Assembly: GCF_001541315.1 (NCBI RefSeq)
Contig: NZ_LMVK01000052.1
Span: 123,352 to 187,351, forward strand
Length of the DNA: 64,000 bases
Origin: Agrobacterium tumefaciens str. B6
Lineage (GTDB): Bacteria; Pseudomonadota; Alphaproteobacteria; Rhizobiales; Rhizobiaceae
Reading direction: 5' to 3'
A program made the position numbers and the translations under genes. The notes under the pieces were generated by a model. That model did not search any database. It was not told the DNA's origin and worked only from the letters and a program-made list of their open reading frames with translations. Numbering within the stretch: the first letter of the stretch is position 1; each line of letters starts with the position of its first letter. Positions 49,826 to 58,767 of this stretch are shown piece by piece.

Positions 49826-49857
49826 TACTATGTTAGAATTAAGTCCATCATAGTATA
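49826..49857. promoter_or_regulatory. XRE-cupin motif, inverted pair before GNAT gene
   Basis: TACTATGTTAGAA (49826-49838) faces a reverse copy (TACTATGATGGAC on the minus strand, about 49843-49855). The pair forms an inverted repeat directly before the ATG at 49859. Confidence 0.5.
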
Positions 49858-49858
49858 C

Positions 49859-50386
49859 ATGTCGGATTACCTCATGATCATTCGCGACGCTCAGGCCGGC
49901 GACCTTGAAACGGTTGCCGAAATCTACAACCATGCTGTCTTGAACACGACGGCAATCTTCAACGACGCTACCGTGGACGCCGCTAACCGTGCTGCATGGC
50001 TTGGTGACCGGACGCGACTTGGATACCCGGTTCTCATAGCCGCCTCAGATGACGGATCGGTCATGGGATATGCCTCCTTCGGCGATTGGCGCGCATTCGA
50101 CGGATACCGTCGCACTGTGGAGCATTCGGTGTATGTCCACATCGACCACCGAGGAAAGGGCATTGCAGAAGCCCTGATGAAGGCCCTCATCGTACGCGCT
50201 CGAGGCATCGGAAAGCACGTGATGATTGCGGGGATTGAATCCAAGAACGTTGCCTCTATTCGACTGCACCAGAAGCTCGGTTTCAGTAGTGTAGAGCCGA
50301 TCAGGCAGGTTGGTATGAAGTTCGGCGAGTGGCTCGATCTGACATTTATGTACCTGACCCTCGATGATCGCGCGACTCCAAACTGA
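49859..50386 (+). CDS. GNAT acetyltransferase (phosphinothricin acetyltransferase-like)
   Basis: 175 residues from ATG 49859. GNAT fold with the PAT signature: IRDAQAGDLETVAEIYNHAV, then SVYVHIDHRGKGIAEALMKA (acetyl-CoA loop) and AGIESKNVASIRLHQKLGFS. These enzymes acetylate phosphinothricin, methionine sulfone or similar amines. It lies 55 bp after the XRE gene. It is followed within 5 bp by a DMT exporter fragment, a typical resistance pair. Confidence 0.9.
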   Translation: MSDYLMIIRDAQAGDLETVAEIYNHAVLNTTAIFNDATVDAANRAAWLGDRTRLGYPVLIAASDDGSVMGYASFGDWRAFDGYRRTVEHSVYVHIDHRGKGIAEALMKALIVRARGIGKHVMIAGIESKNVASIRLHQKLGFSSVEPIRQVGMKFGEWLDLTFMYLTLDDRATPN

Positions 50387-50390
50387 GGCG

Positions 50391-50663
50391 ATGGCCATGG
50401 CGAACGTTGCCGTATTCGCTTTGTTGATGGCCGCAGGAGCGGCGATCGTGGCGCAGAATCTTCTCATGACGAAGATCTCCGGCAACGGTACAACAATTCT
50501 TGTCCCGCTTATCATGAATTCTGCAGTGGGATTCGCCGCGCTGGCTCTCCTCCTTCTGTGGCGTGCGGGCGCAGCGGGAGTTTGGGAAATTCTTCACACG
50601 TTCCGTCCTTGGAACGTTCTTCCCGGCCTGCTAGGATCTTTTTTCGTCTCCGCAATCGGTTAA
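50391..50663 (+). pseudogene. DMT-family (DUF606/YdcZ type) transporter, C-terminally truncated
   Basis: 90 residues: VAVFALLMAAGAAIVAQNLL, then VPLIMNSAVGFAALALLLLW and FRPWNVLPGLLGSFFVSAIG. Family members have ~140 residues with five helices; here the last two are missing and the frame ends four bases into the convergent nhaA. Likely the partner of the GNAT gene before truncation. It could still be a shortened functional protein. Confidence 0.7.
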
Positions 50664-51928
50664 GGCGACGCCACCGTCCGGCGACTTGATGCGCCCAGAA
50701 CAATAGCCCCCAGGAAACCGGCAACAAGCGATCCCATCAAAACCCCCACCTTAGCATGATTCTGAACTGCCGGATCCTCAAAGGCGAGCAAGCCAATAAA
50801 CAGAGACATGGTAAAGCCGATCCCGCATAAGAGGGCAGTGCCAGTCACCTGACCCCAGCTTGCCTGCGCGGGAAGTTGCGCAAGTCCGAGCTTTGCCAGC
50901 AAGGTGACGACGCCAAGTACCCCAACCAGCTTGCCGACAACAAGGCCGCCGGCAACTCCCATAGTCAGCGGCTCGCTGAAGACAGAAACGCTGAGGCCGG
51001 AAAGCGAGACGCCAGCATTGGCGAAGCCGAAGACTGGCACGATGATGAATGCAACAGGCTTGTGAAGCGCGCGCTCAAGGCGATGGAGGGGGGACTCGGC
51101 CGGCGTTGCCTCCGGCGTGCCGGGGGTAAGCTTCAACGGGATCGTCAGTGCAAGCATGACACCAGCAAGTGTGGCATGAACACCTGACGCGAAGACCAGC
51201 ACCCAAAGCACAGCGCCGAGCGACAGGTAAGGCCACAGCACCTTCACCCTCATCTTGTTGAAGATGAAGAGGTTGCTCCAAGCGAGTGCAGCGCCAATGA
51301 GAGCGATCAGGTTCAGGTCCGCGGTGTAGAAAAGAGCGATGACAATAACAGCACCGAGGTCATCGATGATCGCGAGTGCCGCGAGGAAAATCTTGAGCGA
51401 CGTCGGAACTCGTGATCCGAACAATGAGAGGACGCCCAGCGCGAATGCGATGTCGGTTGCGGTCGGGATCGCCCATCCCTGTAGTGCTGTGGGATTGCCG
51501 CGGTTGAGAAGAACATAAATGATGGCCGGAAACAACATGCCGCCTGCTGCTGCAGCTCCTGGCAAAACCCTCCGACTCCAGGTGGAGAGCTGTCCGTCAA
51601 GCATTTCGCGCTTGATTTCAAGTCCGACCATCAAGAAGAACACTGCCATCAGGGCGTCGTTGATCCAGTGTTGAAGGCTCAGCGGTCCCAGATAGACGTG
51701 AAGGATATCAAAGTAGCTTTCCGCCAGAGGTGAATTAGCTGTAATGATCGCGAGTAAAGCGACGGCCATAAGGACGAGACCGCCCGAGGCTTCGTTGTCA
51801 AGGAATCTGCGAAGGGTGGAATTGATGCGACCTGGATTTGATGTCGAAGACACAGGTTCACGCTCCCTTAGTTGGAAGTTGATCTTAGTCTCCGTGAGTT
51901 TCGGGGGGACCCGCAGCGCACGCAGCAC
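50660..51928 (-). CDS. nhaA: Na+/H+ antiporter NhaA
   Basis: 422 residues with about 12 helices. Characteristic motifs: LMAVFFLMVGLEIKREMLDG, PTATDIAFALGVLSLFGSRV with the functional Asp, IFLAALAIIDDLGAVIVIAL with the paired Asp, and GFTMSLFIGLLAF. It exchanges Na+ for 2 H+ across the inner membrane for pH and salt tolerance. The N-terminal ~20 residues before STSNPGRINSTLRRFLDNEA look extended, so the true start may be nearer 51850. Confidence 0.93.
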   Translation of the reverse strand: MLRALRVPPKLTETKINFQLREREPVSSTSNPGRINSTLRRFLDNEASGGLVLMAVALLAIITANSPLAESYFDILHVYLGPLSLQHWINDALMAVFFLMVGLEIKREMLDGQLSTWSRRVLPGAAAAGGMLFPAIIYVLLNRGNPTALQGWAIPTATDIAFALGVLSLFGSRVPTSLKIFLAALAIIDDLGAVIVIALFYTADLNLIALIGAALAWSNLFIFNKMRVKVLWPYLSLGAVLWVLVFASGVHATLAGVMLALTIPLKLTPGTPEATPAESPLHRLERALHKPVAFIIVPVFGFANAGVSLSGLSVSVFSEPLTMGVAGGLVVGKLVGVLGVVTLLAKLGLAQLPAQASWGQVTGTALLCGIGFTMSLFIGLLAFEDPAVQNHAKVGVLMGSLVAGFLGAIVLGASSRRTVASP

Positions 51929-52059
51929 GCGCTGTTCGGATGTAAATACCTAAATCTCTGGGCGGTTTCCACAAAAACCGGAAATTTTTGCGCTAGGCGG
52001 ACCGCCAAGACTATACGATTGAGCCAAAACGTCACACTCTATCGTTTTGTCATCATGTA

Positions 52060-52432
52060 CAGGTCGCTGCGACCAGCAATTATGAAGGTTATCTATCCAG
52101 ACAGCGTCACCACCATTCGATATGGGGGAACTGTTGTGGACTCGGACATGCAGAAGTCGATCTTTCTTTTCTTTTCGGTCTTCGTTTCGTTCTGGGCGAT
52201 GGGAACAGTCGTTCTGAGCGCGCTTGGATATGACTTTCAGACCGCAGCATCATCGGTTTCACCGCATTGTCGAACGTCGGACCCGGGATCGGTTCAATGG
52301 TCGGCCCTGCGGGCAACTTCGCCGAAATGTCAAACCCCGGCTCTACTTCTCCTCTCCATCTCGATGCTGATGGGTCGTCTGGAGATCGTTACCGTCCTTA
52401 TTATTCTCTCGCCGCTTTTCTGGCGCAACTAG
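52060..52432 (+). pseudogene. TrkH-type K+ transporter, C-terminal remnant with frameshifts
   Basis: The frame has YPDSVTTIRYGGTVVDSDMQ, then KSIFLFFSVFVSFWAMGTVV and LSALGYDFQTAASSV. The next block, LSNVGPGIGSMVGPAGNFAE, is the TrkH selectivity-filter region but lies in the +1 frame. The protein then returns to the first frame for SISMLMGRLEIVTVLIILSP. Two compensating shifts lie near 52255 and 52345. The N-terminal ~370 residues are absent. Dead potassium transporter. Confidence 0.78.
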
Positions 52433-52444
52433 CGCACCAACGAC

Positions 52445-52687
52445 GTGAGCTTTGTGCTGGAGAAACACCGGGATCGGCTCCTTAAGGAGATTGCAGCGTG
52501 TGAAGTGGCGGTTCGAGAGATCGAAACCGACCTTCGACTTCGTGCTATGTCGAACGAAGCCAGCGACAAGGAGTTGGCTCTCCTGCGGCGGCCGAAATAT
52601 GAAAAGGCCGATTTGCTTTATCGTTGCCAAAACCTTCGAGAAGGCTTCATCGCGTTGCTGGATAAAAACAGTATCGCGGCTGAATAG
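52445..52687 (+). CDS. Small coiled-coil protein, unknown
   Basis: 80 residues, mostly helical (MSFVLEKHRDRLLKEIAACE, VAVREIETDLRLRAMSNEAS, LRRPKYEKADLLYRCQNLRE). Start is 12 bp after the TrkH remnant. No recognised family; the heptad-like pattern suggests a short coiled coil. Confidence 0.5.
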   Translation: MSFVLEKHRDRLLKEIAACEVAVREIETDLRLRAMSNEASDKELALLRRPKYEKADLLYRCQNLREGFIALLDKNSIAAE

Positions 52688-53084
52688 TTTCCAGGGTCGG
52701 GATCGCGGGCTAATCGTTGGACCTACCCCTATTCGATTTGTGTCATGACTGTTCGTCGTCCCGGCTTTGGAGACTTAGCCTCGAAACCCGCACTGGGTCA
52801 CCGCTCTGCCAGCCTCTCCGGCCGGTCATCGATGCTTGCGGTTTCCAAATCGGCGAACATGCTGGTGCGATGCGGCGATCGGTTGAGGCGGGCAGCGTGC
52901 GATTCTGGATGCCCGGGAGAATGCGCTTATGATGCTGCCGCATGCGAATTATTGCGAGACCTTTGCCTGATGTTCCCATTCCGGTGCCACCCTTCGCCTC
53001 GAGCCGCATGTCGATCTGCTCGACTTGCCGCACGAACTGTTGTTAGGTGGAGGCGCGTGAGAGCGAATGTGTCGGAGGGGCCGC
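52688..53084. other. Gap before the Cache kinase gene, no firm gene
   Basis: Several frames are open but read as Arg/Cys-rich shadows. One short frame ends LRLEPHVDLLDLPHELLLGG before the kinase start; it may be the tail of an old gene, but I cannot place it. Confidence 0.35.
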
Positions 53085-54476
53085 ATGAGACTCAGGAACC
53101 AGATCCTTGCACTGGCCATAGGGCCGCTCGTTCTTGCCATAATTGTTATAACGGCGCTTATCACGTGGCAGTCCATGACGCTGGCGCGCACCAGCATCGA
53201 CGCTTTCGAGCGAAACATGCTTGCGGCGAAGGAGGCTGAACTTCTCAACCTCACCAATCTCGCCCTTTCCGCGATCCGGTCGGTTTACGATAAGGCCGGA
53301 CTGGATGACGAGGCGGCCAAGGAAGAGGTCAAGCGTATTCTGACGGACCTCGATTATGGCAGGGACGGTTATTTCTTCGTCTATGACTATGATGGGTTAA
53401 ACGTCGTGCATCCGCGGCAGAATTTCCGTCCCGGCAATAACTGGCTTGATCTTTATGATCCTGACGGCAACCGGGTCATCTACGACCTGATCCAGAAAGC
53501 CAAGGAAGGGGGCGGTCTCGTCCAGTACAAATGGGAGAAGCCCTCCACGCACAAGATGGCGGACAAGCTTTCTTTCGCCGCCGGCCTTGACAAATGGCGC
53601 TGGATGATCGGCACAGGTGTCTATTTGGACGATGTTTTTGCGGCAACGGCCAAGGAAGAACTACGTCATTCCATCACATGGAATTTTCTGATTGTTGCAC
53701 TTTTTTCGGTCCCTGCGGTGCTGCTGGTGTTTGCCACATGTATGGTGCTCAATCTGCGCCAGCAAAGGCTGGCAGACGGGCGTCTCAAGGCATTGATGCA
53801 GAGGGTGATCGATACCCAGGAAGAGGAACGCCTGCGCATCGCTCGCGAGTTGCACGACGGCATTTCTCAAAACCTCGTCGGCGTCCGGTTCGCAATCGAT
53901 CTTGCGCGGCGCAAGGTGACGCCGGAGAACACGGGCGCTGTCGAAGCGATTGGCAAGGGTGCATCGGCATTGACCGAGGCGATCAAAGAGGTCCGTCGTA
54001 TCTCTCACGATTTGCGACCCCGCGTTCTCGACGATCTGGGGCTGTCTGCGGCGCTGGAAGCATTGATTTCAAGCTTTTCGGAACGAACCGGCATCGCGGC
54101 CACGCTCGAGTCCGTGGCGTTCAAGCACATGCTGGTTCCGGAAGCACGCGTCGCCCTTTATCGTGTTGCCCAGGAAGCGCTTACCAATATCGAGCGCCAT
54201 TCCGATGCGACGCAGGTCACCATCAGGTTCTCCAGCCGGGATGAAAGGGTTCAGATGGTCGTTAGCGATAATGGCCGCGGATTTCCCGCCGCACGGACAG
54301 AGACGGAGATGCCGGTCAGCAAGGGCCTTGGCTTGAGAAACATGCAGGAACGCATGACCCATTTCGGGGGCAGGCTGGAAGTCGAAAGCTCCGCCAAAGG
54401 GACTGTTCTGCGCGCGGTCCTGCCCATTACCGCCATGAAGGATCGTGGCAAACAATTTCAGGAGGCTGCGGAGTGA
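53085..54476 (+). CDS. Sensor histidine kinase with single-Cache sensor domain
   Basis: 463 residues from ATG 53085 (CGGAGGGG upstream). TM1 is LALAIGPLVLAIIVITALIT. The periplasmic sCache_2 domain has GYFFVYDYDGLNVVHPRQNF and AAGLDKWRWMIGTGVYLDDV, typical of small-acid sensors. TM2 is NFLIVALFSVPAVLLVFATC. HisKA_3 has RIARELHDGISQNLVGVRFA, and HATPase_c has VAQEALTNIERHSDATQVTI and GLGLRNMQERMTHFGGRLEV. Overlaps its response regulator by four bases. Probably senses a carboxylate. Confidence 0.93.
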   Translation: MRLRNQILALAIGPLVLAIIVITALITWQSMTLARTSIDAFERNMLAAKEAELLNLTNLALSAIRSVYDKAGLDDEAAKEEVKRILTDLDYGRDGYFFVYDYDGLNVVHPRQNFRPGNNWLDLYDPDGNRVIYDLIQKAKEGGGLVQYKWEKPSTHKMADKLSFAAGLDKWRWMIGTGVYLDDVFAATAKEELRHSITWNFLIVALFSVPAVLLVFATCMVLNLRQQRLADGRLKALMQRVIDTQEEERLRIARELHDGISQNLVGVRFAIDLARRKVTPENTGAVEAIGKGASALTEAIKEVRRISHDLRPRVLDDLGLSAALEALISSFSERTGIAATLESVAFKHMLVPEARVALYRVAQEALTNIERHSDATQVTIRFSSRDERVQMVVSDNGRGFPAARTETEMPVSKGLGLRNMQERMTHFGGRLEVESSAKGTVLRAVLPITAMKDRGKQFQEAAE

Positions 54477-55105
54477 ACCTTCATCCGATCCGTGTCCTTC
54501 TTGTCGATAACCACCCTCTGGTTCTGGACGGGTTGAAGGCTGTCCTTGAGACCTACGAACATATTGAGGTCGTTGGGACCGCGGTCTCTGCCAGGGCGGG
54601 TATTGACGCGGCTGCCGCCACGCAACCCCATGTCGTGCTGATGGATATAAACATGCCGCAGATTAACGGAATCGATGCTCTTGAGCTCTTCAGGGAGAAA
54701 CAGCTTTCCTTGCGGGTGCTGATGTTGTCCATGCATGACAGCCGGGAATATATATCGACGTCGGTCATGTATGGTGCTGCCGGTTATATCCTCAAAGACG
54801 TGGCGACCGAAGAAATTGTGGCAGCAATCGAAACAGTGGCCGCCGGCGGAACCTATTTTTCCTCGGGCGTCCGCGATGTCCTCATGGAGGGATCATCCGG
54901 GAGGCTGAGAGAGCTGACGACACGTGAGCAGGAAGTTCTGCTGCTGATCGCGCGCGGAAAAAGCAATCGCGACGCTGCTCTGGCGCTCGATATCTCCGAG
55001 CGCACGATGGAAACCCATCGCAAGAACATCAAGCGGAAACTTGATATCGCGACGACCGCCGGCCTCATCCGCTATGCGGTGGATAACGGACTAATCAAGG
55101 AGTAA
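54473..55105 (+). CDS. LuxR/NarL-family response regulator
   Basis: 210 residues from GTG 54473. Receiver: VLLVDNHPLVLDGLKAVLET, phospho-Asp in HVVLMDINMPQINGID, and YGAAGYILKDV with the Lys. HTH: LTTREQEVLLLIARGKSNRD, then LDISERTMETHRKNIKRKLD. Cognate to the Cache kinase upstream. The convergent TRAP operon lies 66 bp downstream, so control of TRAP is plausible. Confidence 0.93.
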   Translation: MNLHPIRVLLVDNHPLVLDGLKAVLETYEHIEVVGTAVSARAGIDAAAATQPHVVLMDINMPQINGIDALELFREKQLSLRVLMLSMHDSREYISTSVMYGAAGYILKDVATEEIVAAIETVAAGGTYFSSGVRDVLMEGSSGRLRELTTREQEVLLLIARGKSNRDAALALDISERTMETHRKNIKRKLDIATTAGLIRYAVDNGLIKE

Positions 55106-55118
55106 GGCGGGGTTGGAG

Positions 55119-55155
55119 ATCGGGACCCGCGAATGTCACCATCTCGGGCCCCGAT
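55119..55155. terminator. Inverted repeat between two-component and TRAP genes
   Basis: ATCGGGACCCG ... CGGGCCCCGAT, 11-bp arms with one mismatch, in the convergent gap. It may act as a bidirectional terminator; T-runs are weak. Confidence 0.45.
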
Positions 55156-55171
55156 ACAAATTTATGCAGCC

Positions 55172-56284
55172 TTATTTGCCGGCCGTCTGCATCGCATAGC
55201 CATAGCTGTCATAGGTATATTCGGCAACGCGGAACCACTCAAAGCTCTCATCACGAAACTTCTTCCAGCCCGGATAGATCTTGGCCCAGGCGGGGTGCTT
55301 CCGGGTGTATTCGTCGTAGAGTTCGAAGGTCGCCTTGTAGGCGGCGTCGAGCACATCCCGGGGCAGCGGCCGAAGCTGTGTGCCCTTGGAGACCAGCGAG
55401 CGGATCGCGTCTTTGTTCTTGACGTCGTAGAGCGCCTGCATGTTGATATTGGCGGCCTTGCAGGCGGTGTCGAGCGCTGCCTTGTATTCATCGGGCAGAG
55501 CCTCATATTGATCCTTGTTGATGAAGAAGTGGATCGTCAGTCCACCTTCCCAGAAAGCGGGGTAATAATAATAGGGCGCGATCTGGTAGAAGCCGAGCTT
55601 TTCGTCATCGTAGGGGCCTACCCACTCAGCAGCGTCAATGGTTCCCCGCTCCAGCGCGGGATAAATGTCGCCTCCCGGAAGCTGCTGCGGTACGGCGCCG
55701 AGCTTGGCGAGCACCTGCCCCGCAACGCCGGCAATGCGCATCTTGAGACCCTTGATATCCTCGAGGCTCTTGATCTCCTTGCGGTACCAGCCCCCCATCT
55801 GGGCACCGGTCGCACCCCCGGGAATGCCGATGACGCCGTAGTCGGACAGGAATTCATTATAAGCTTCGTTACCGCCGCCGTGGTAAAGCCAGGCGTTCTG
55901 CTGGCGGGCGTTCAGGCCGAAGGGAATAGTCGAGCCGATGGCGAACGTCGGATCCTTACCGGTGAAATAATATCCGCAGGTATGGGAGATCTCGACGGTA
56001 TTGGCCTTTACGGCGTCGATCGCCTGAGCACCAGGAACGATCTCGCCGGCCTGGAAAACCTGGATTTCGAACTTGCCTCCCGTTATTGCCTTCAAGGCGT
56101 TGGACATGACAACGGCCCCGCCGTAGATCGTGTCCAGATTGTTCGGGAAGCCTGACGTGAGACGCCAACGAATGTTGGGCAAAGATTGGGCAACGGCCGG
56201 CGTTGCCAGCGTGGAAACGGCTGCAGCCGCCCCCGCTAGCACGCCGCCCGACAACAGTTGCCGGCGACCTGGGTTGACCTTCAT
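55172..56284 (-). CDS. TRAP transporter substrate-binding protein (DctP/TakP type)
   Basis: 370 residues. A Tat-like signal (NPGRRQLLSGGVLAGAAAAV) leads to the mature protein at ~residue 33. TakP-family traits: KGLKMRIAGVAGQVLAKLGA, QLPGGDIYPALERGTIDAAE (substrate-loop region with the conserved Arg and Asp), and WVGPYDDEKLGFYQ. TakP relatives bind 2-oxo acids such as pyruvate or lactate. Forms an operon with the dctM and dctQ genes. Confidence 0.92.
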   Translation of the reverse strand: MKVNPGRRQLLSGGVLAGAAAAVSTLATPAVAQSLPNIRWRLTSGFPNNLDTIYGGAVVMSNALKAITGGKFEIQVFQAGEIVPGAQAIDAVKANTVEISHTCGYYFTGKDPTFAIGSTIPFGLNARQQNAWLYHGGGNEAYNEFLSDYGVIGIPGGATGAQMGGWYRKEIKSLEDIKGLKMRIAGVAGQVLAKLGAVPQQLPGGDIYPALERGTIDAAEWVGPYDDEKLGFYQIAPYYYYPAFWEGGLTIHFFINKDQYEALPDEYKAALDTACKAANINMQALYDVKNKDAIRSLVSKGTQLRPLPRDVLDAAYKATFELYDEYTRKHPAWAKIYPGWKKFRDESFEWFRVAEYTYDSYGYAMQTAGK

Positions 56285-56366
56285 AGATTACCTCCTCTTT
56301 TTTCAGATGTTTCCGACGTTTGGCGCGCCGGTAGGCTGCGATGGGCGCCTCCGCGCCCGACCGATT

Positions 56367-57872
56367 TCAGGGTGTCGAGGGCTTTCCAAAGCTCGGCGTG
56401 CTGTTGCCAGGCGCCAGGAAAGGATTTGCGAAAGGATCGGCGTCCGTGCCTGCGCCGGGCATTGGGACGTTGATATGAACGGCAGACGGATCCACCTGTT
56501 TGGCCCCCGACTTGTAGTGCATCACGATGCCGGGGAAGGCGATGATGATGACGACCATGGCAAGCTGAATGAAGAGATAGGGTATAGCGCCCAGATAGAT
56601 CTGGGTTGACGTGGCCGGCTGGATCGTCTGCCCGGTAATCCGATCCCTGTAGGCGCGTGTCGGCGCCACGGATCGCAGGAAGAACAGCGAGAAACCGAAG
56701 GGCGGGAGCATGAACGATGTCTGCATGTTGACCGTCAGCATGACGCCGAACCAGATCAGGTCAATGCCAAGAGCATCGGCGACAGGTGCCAAGAGGGGGA
56801 TGATAATGAAGGCCAACTCGAAATAGTCGAGAAAGAAGGCCAGGAAAAAGACCAGCAGGTTGGCGACGATGAGGAAGCCGATTTCTCCACCCGGGACCGA
56901 TGTCATAAGATGCTCGACCCAGACATGCCCGTTCACGCCGTAAAAAGTCAGGGAAAAGACGCGCGCGCCGAGCAGGATGAGCAGCACGAAGGACGACAGC
57001 TTCGCGGTGGCGTAAAGCGACTGCTGTATGAGACCGAAATTGAGCTTGCGGTTGGCAAGCGCAAGTGCAAGTGCGCCTACCGCTCCCATGGCACCGCCTT
57101 CCGTAGGCGTGGCGATGCCGAGGAAGATCGTGCCCAGCACAAGGAATATCAGTACGAGCGGTGGCACCAGGGAGGTGATGACCTTCAGCAGCAGCTTGCT
57201 GCCACGCAGGGTGCGGGCCTCCACCGGCAGAGCAGGGACCTTTGCCGGGCTGATGATCGACGTGATGATGATAAAGAGCGTATAAGCACCTACGAGCATC
57301 AGGCCCGGAACCAGCGCGCCCTTGTACATGTCACCAACCGAACGGCCAAGCTGGTCGGCTAGTACGATCAGGACGAGGCTTGGCGGTATGATCTGCGCCA
57401 GCGTGCCGGACGCCGCGATCGTGCCGGCGGCGATTTTGCGGTCGTAACCATAACGCAGCATGATCGGCAGCGAGATAAGGCCCATTGAGATAACGGAGGC
57501 TGCAACAACGCCTGTGGTGGCCGCCAAAATCGCCCCTACAAAAATCACGGCGAAGGCAATGCCGCCGCGGACCGGTCCGAACAGCTGGCCGATTGTGTCC
57601 AGCAGATCTTCCGCCATACCGCTCTTTTCGAGGATTAGCCCCATGAAGGTGAAGAACGGTATGGCCAGCAATGTTTCGTTCGACATCTGGCCGAATATGC
57701 GATCGGGAATAGCCTGGAACAGTGTTGCCGGCAGCAGGCCGAGTTCGATCCCGATGAAACCGAAGAAGAAGCCGACGAAGGCCAGGGCGAAGGCCACCGG
57801 GTAGCCGAGCAGCAGCACGATGATGAGCGCCGCGAACATGATCGGCGCGAGATTTTCCGCAATGAATGCCAT
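56367..57872 (-). CDS. TRAP transporter large permease (DctM)
   Basis: 501 residues, about 12 membrane helices. DctM signatures: LIIVLLLGYPVAFALAFVGF, PFFTFMGLILEKSGMAEDLL, GIAFAVIFVGAILAATTGVV and SGTLAQIIPPSLVLIVLADQ. The last ~50 residues are a polar tail (SFGKPSTP). It uses the Na+ gradient with the SBP and small permease. The gap to the SBP gene is 82 bp. Confidence 0.94.
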   Translation of the reverse strand: MAFIAENLAPIMFAALIIVLLLGYPVAFALAFVGFFFGFIGIELGLLPATLFQAIPDRIFGQMSNETLLAIPFFTFMGLILEKSGMAEDLLDTIGQLFGPVRGGIAFAVIFVGAILAATTGVVAASVISMGLISLPIMLRYGYDRKIAAGTIAASGTLAQIIPPSLVLIVLADQLGRSVGDMYKGALVPGLMLVGAYTLFIIITSIISPAKVPALPVEARTLRGSKLLLKVITSLVPPLVLIFLVLGTIFLGIATPTEGGAMGAVGALALALANRKLNFGLIQQSLYATAKLSSFVLLILLGARVFSLTFYGVNGHVWVEHLMTSVPGGEIGFLIVANLLVFFLAFFLDYFELAFIIIPLLAPVADALGIDLIWFGVMLTVNMQTSFMLPPFGFSLFFLRSVAPTRAYRDRITGQTIQPATSTQIYLGAIPYLFIQLAMVVIIIAFPGIVMHYKSGAKQVDPSAVHINVPMPGAGTDADPFANPFLAPGNSTPSFGKPSTP

Positions 57873-57889
57873 TATTGTTTATCCTTCGA

Positions 57890-58438
57890 TCAGAGCATCG
57901 CCGCTTCGGCGTCGGCCTCTGCGACGGGATCAGGAATAACGCCGCGTAGGATGGCGACGCGCTTGATGAGCTCCGAAGCACCCTGCAGGGCAAGAAGGCT
58001 GAAACCGATCGGGATCAGCGCCCAGACCGGCCACTGGATGAGGCCGCCCGTGTTGTTCGAAACTTCACCGGAAGCGAATTTCTGCAGGAACACGGGCCAG
58101 GAGAGATAGACCGTGATGATGCAGAAGGGCATGAGAAAGAAGATGGTGCCGAGGATATCGACCCACAACTGCCCTTTCCGCGGAAGATTCCCGTAAACAA
58201 GGTCGACCTTCACATGCTCATTGTTGAGGAGCGTGTAGGCGGCGGCGATCAGGAATACGGCAGAAAACAGGTACCACTGTGATTCAAGCCACGCATTTGA
58301 ACTCATGGAGAACGCCTTGCGCATCACCGCATTGATGGCGCTGATGAAAATAGCCACCAGAAGCAGCCACGCAATACCTTTGCCGATCGCGGAATTGGCT
58401 GCATCAATGGCGCGCGAAACGGCCAACAGAAATTTCAT
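57890..58438 (-). CDS. TRAP transporter small permease (DctQ)
   Basis: 182 residues from the ATG at 58438 (GGGGAGGATTTC upstream). Four helices: WLLLVAIFISAINAVMRKAF, WYLFSAVFLIAAAYTLLNNE, WVDILGTIFFLMPFCIITVY and VWALIPIGFSLLALQGASEL, the DctQ pattern. First gene of the TRAP operon (dctQ-dctM-dctP). The 330 bp further upstream to the IS6 remnant show no clear gene. Confidence 0.91.
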   Translation of the reverse strand: MKFLLAVSRAIDAANSAIGKGIAWLLLVAIFISAINAVMRKAFSMSSNAWLESQWYLFSAVFLIAAAYTLLNNEHVKVDLVYGNLPRKGQLWVDILGTIFFLMPFCIITVYLSWPVFLQKFASGEVSNNTGGLIQWPVWALIPIGFSLLALQGASELIKRVAILRGVIPDPVAEADAEAAML

Positions 58439-58767
58439 GAAATCCTCCCCAGGAAGCGGCCGCGTACTCCTCAATACATGTGCTGCCGCTATAATGCGGG
58501 CAAGATATCAATGGTGGCTTCTCGCTCAAGAGCTGCCGCTGGCGAACTTGTTCAGGCATACCGAGAACTGGGTATGAGGAAGTCACAGAGCAAAAAACAT
58601 GCCTTATGTTGAGACGAAATCGCGTCCATGCCGTCGCGTCGTTTCAACTTCAATGCGCGGTGAAGGTGGGCTTTGAGGGCTGCCGAATGTTCTACCGCCG
58701 TCACCGGCCAATGGGTTATGTCGCAAATTTATCATGATGTTAAAAGCGGCCTGATCTTCAGACGCAA

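Noticed and set aside
52745..53239. Long plus frame overlapping the Cache kinase start
   Set aside because: It runs into the N-terminus of the kinase in the wrong frame and has a Cys/Arg/His-rich shadow composition.
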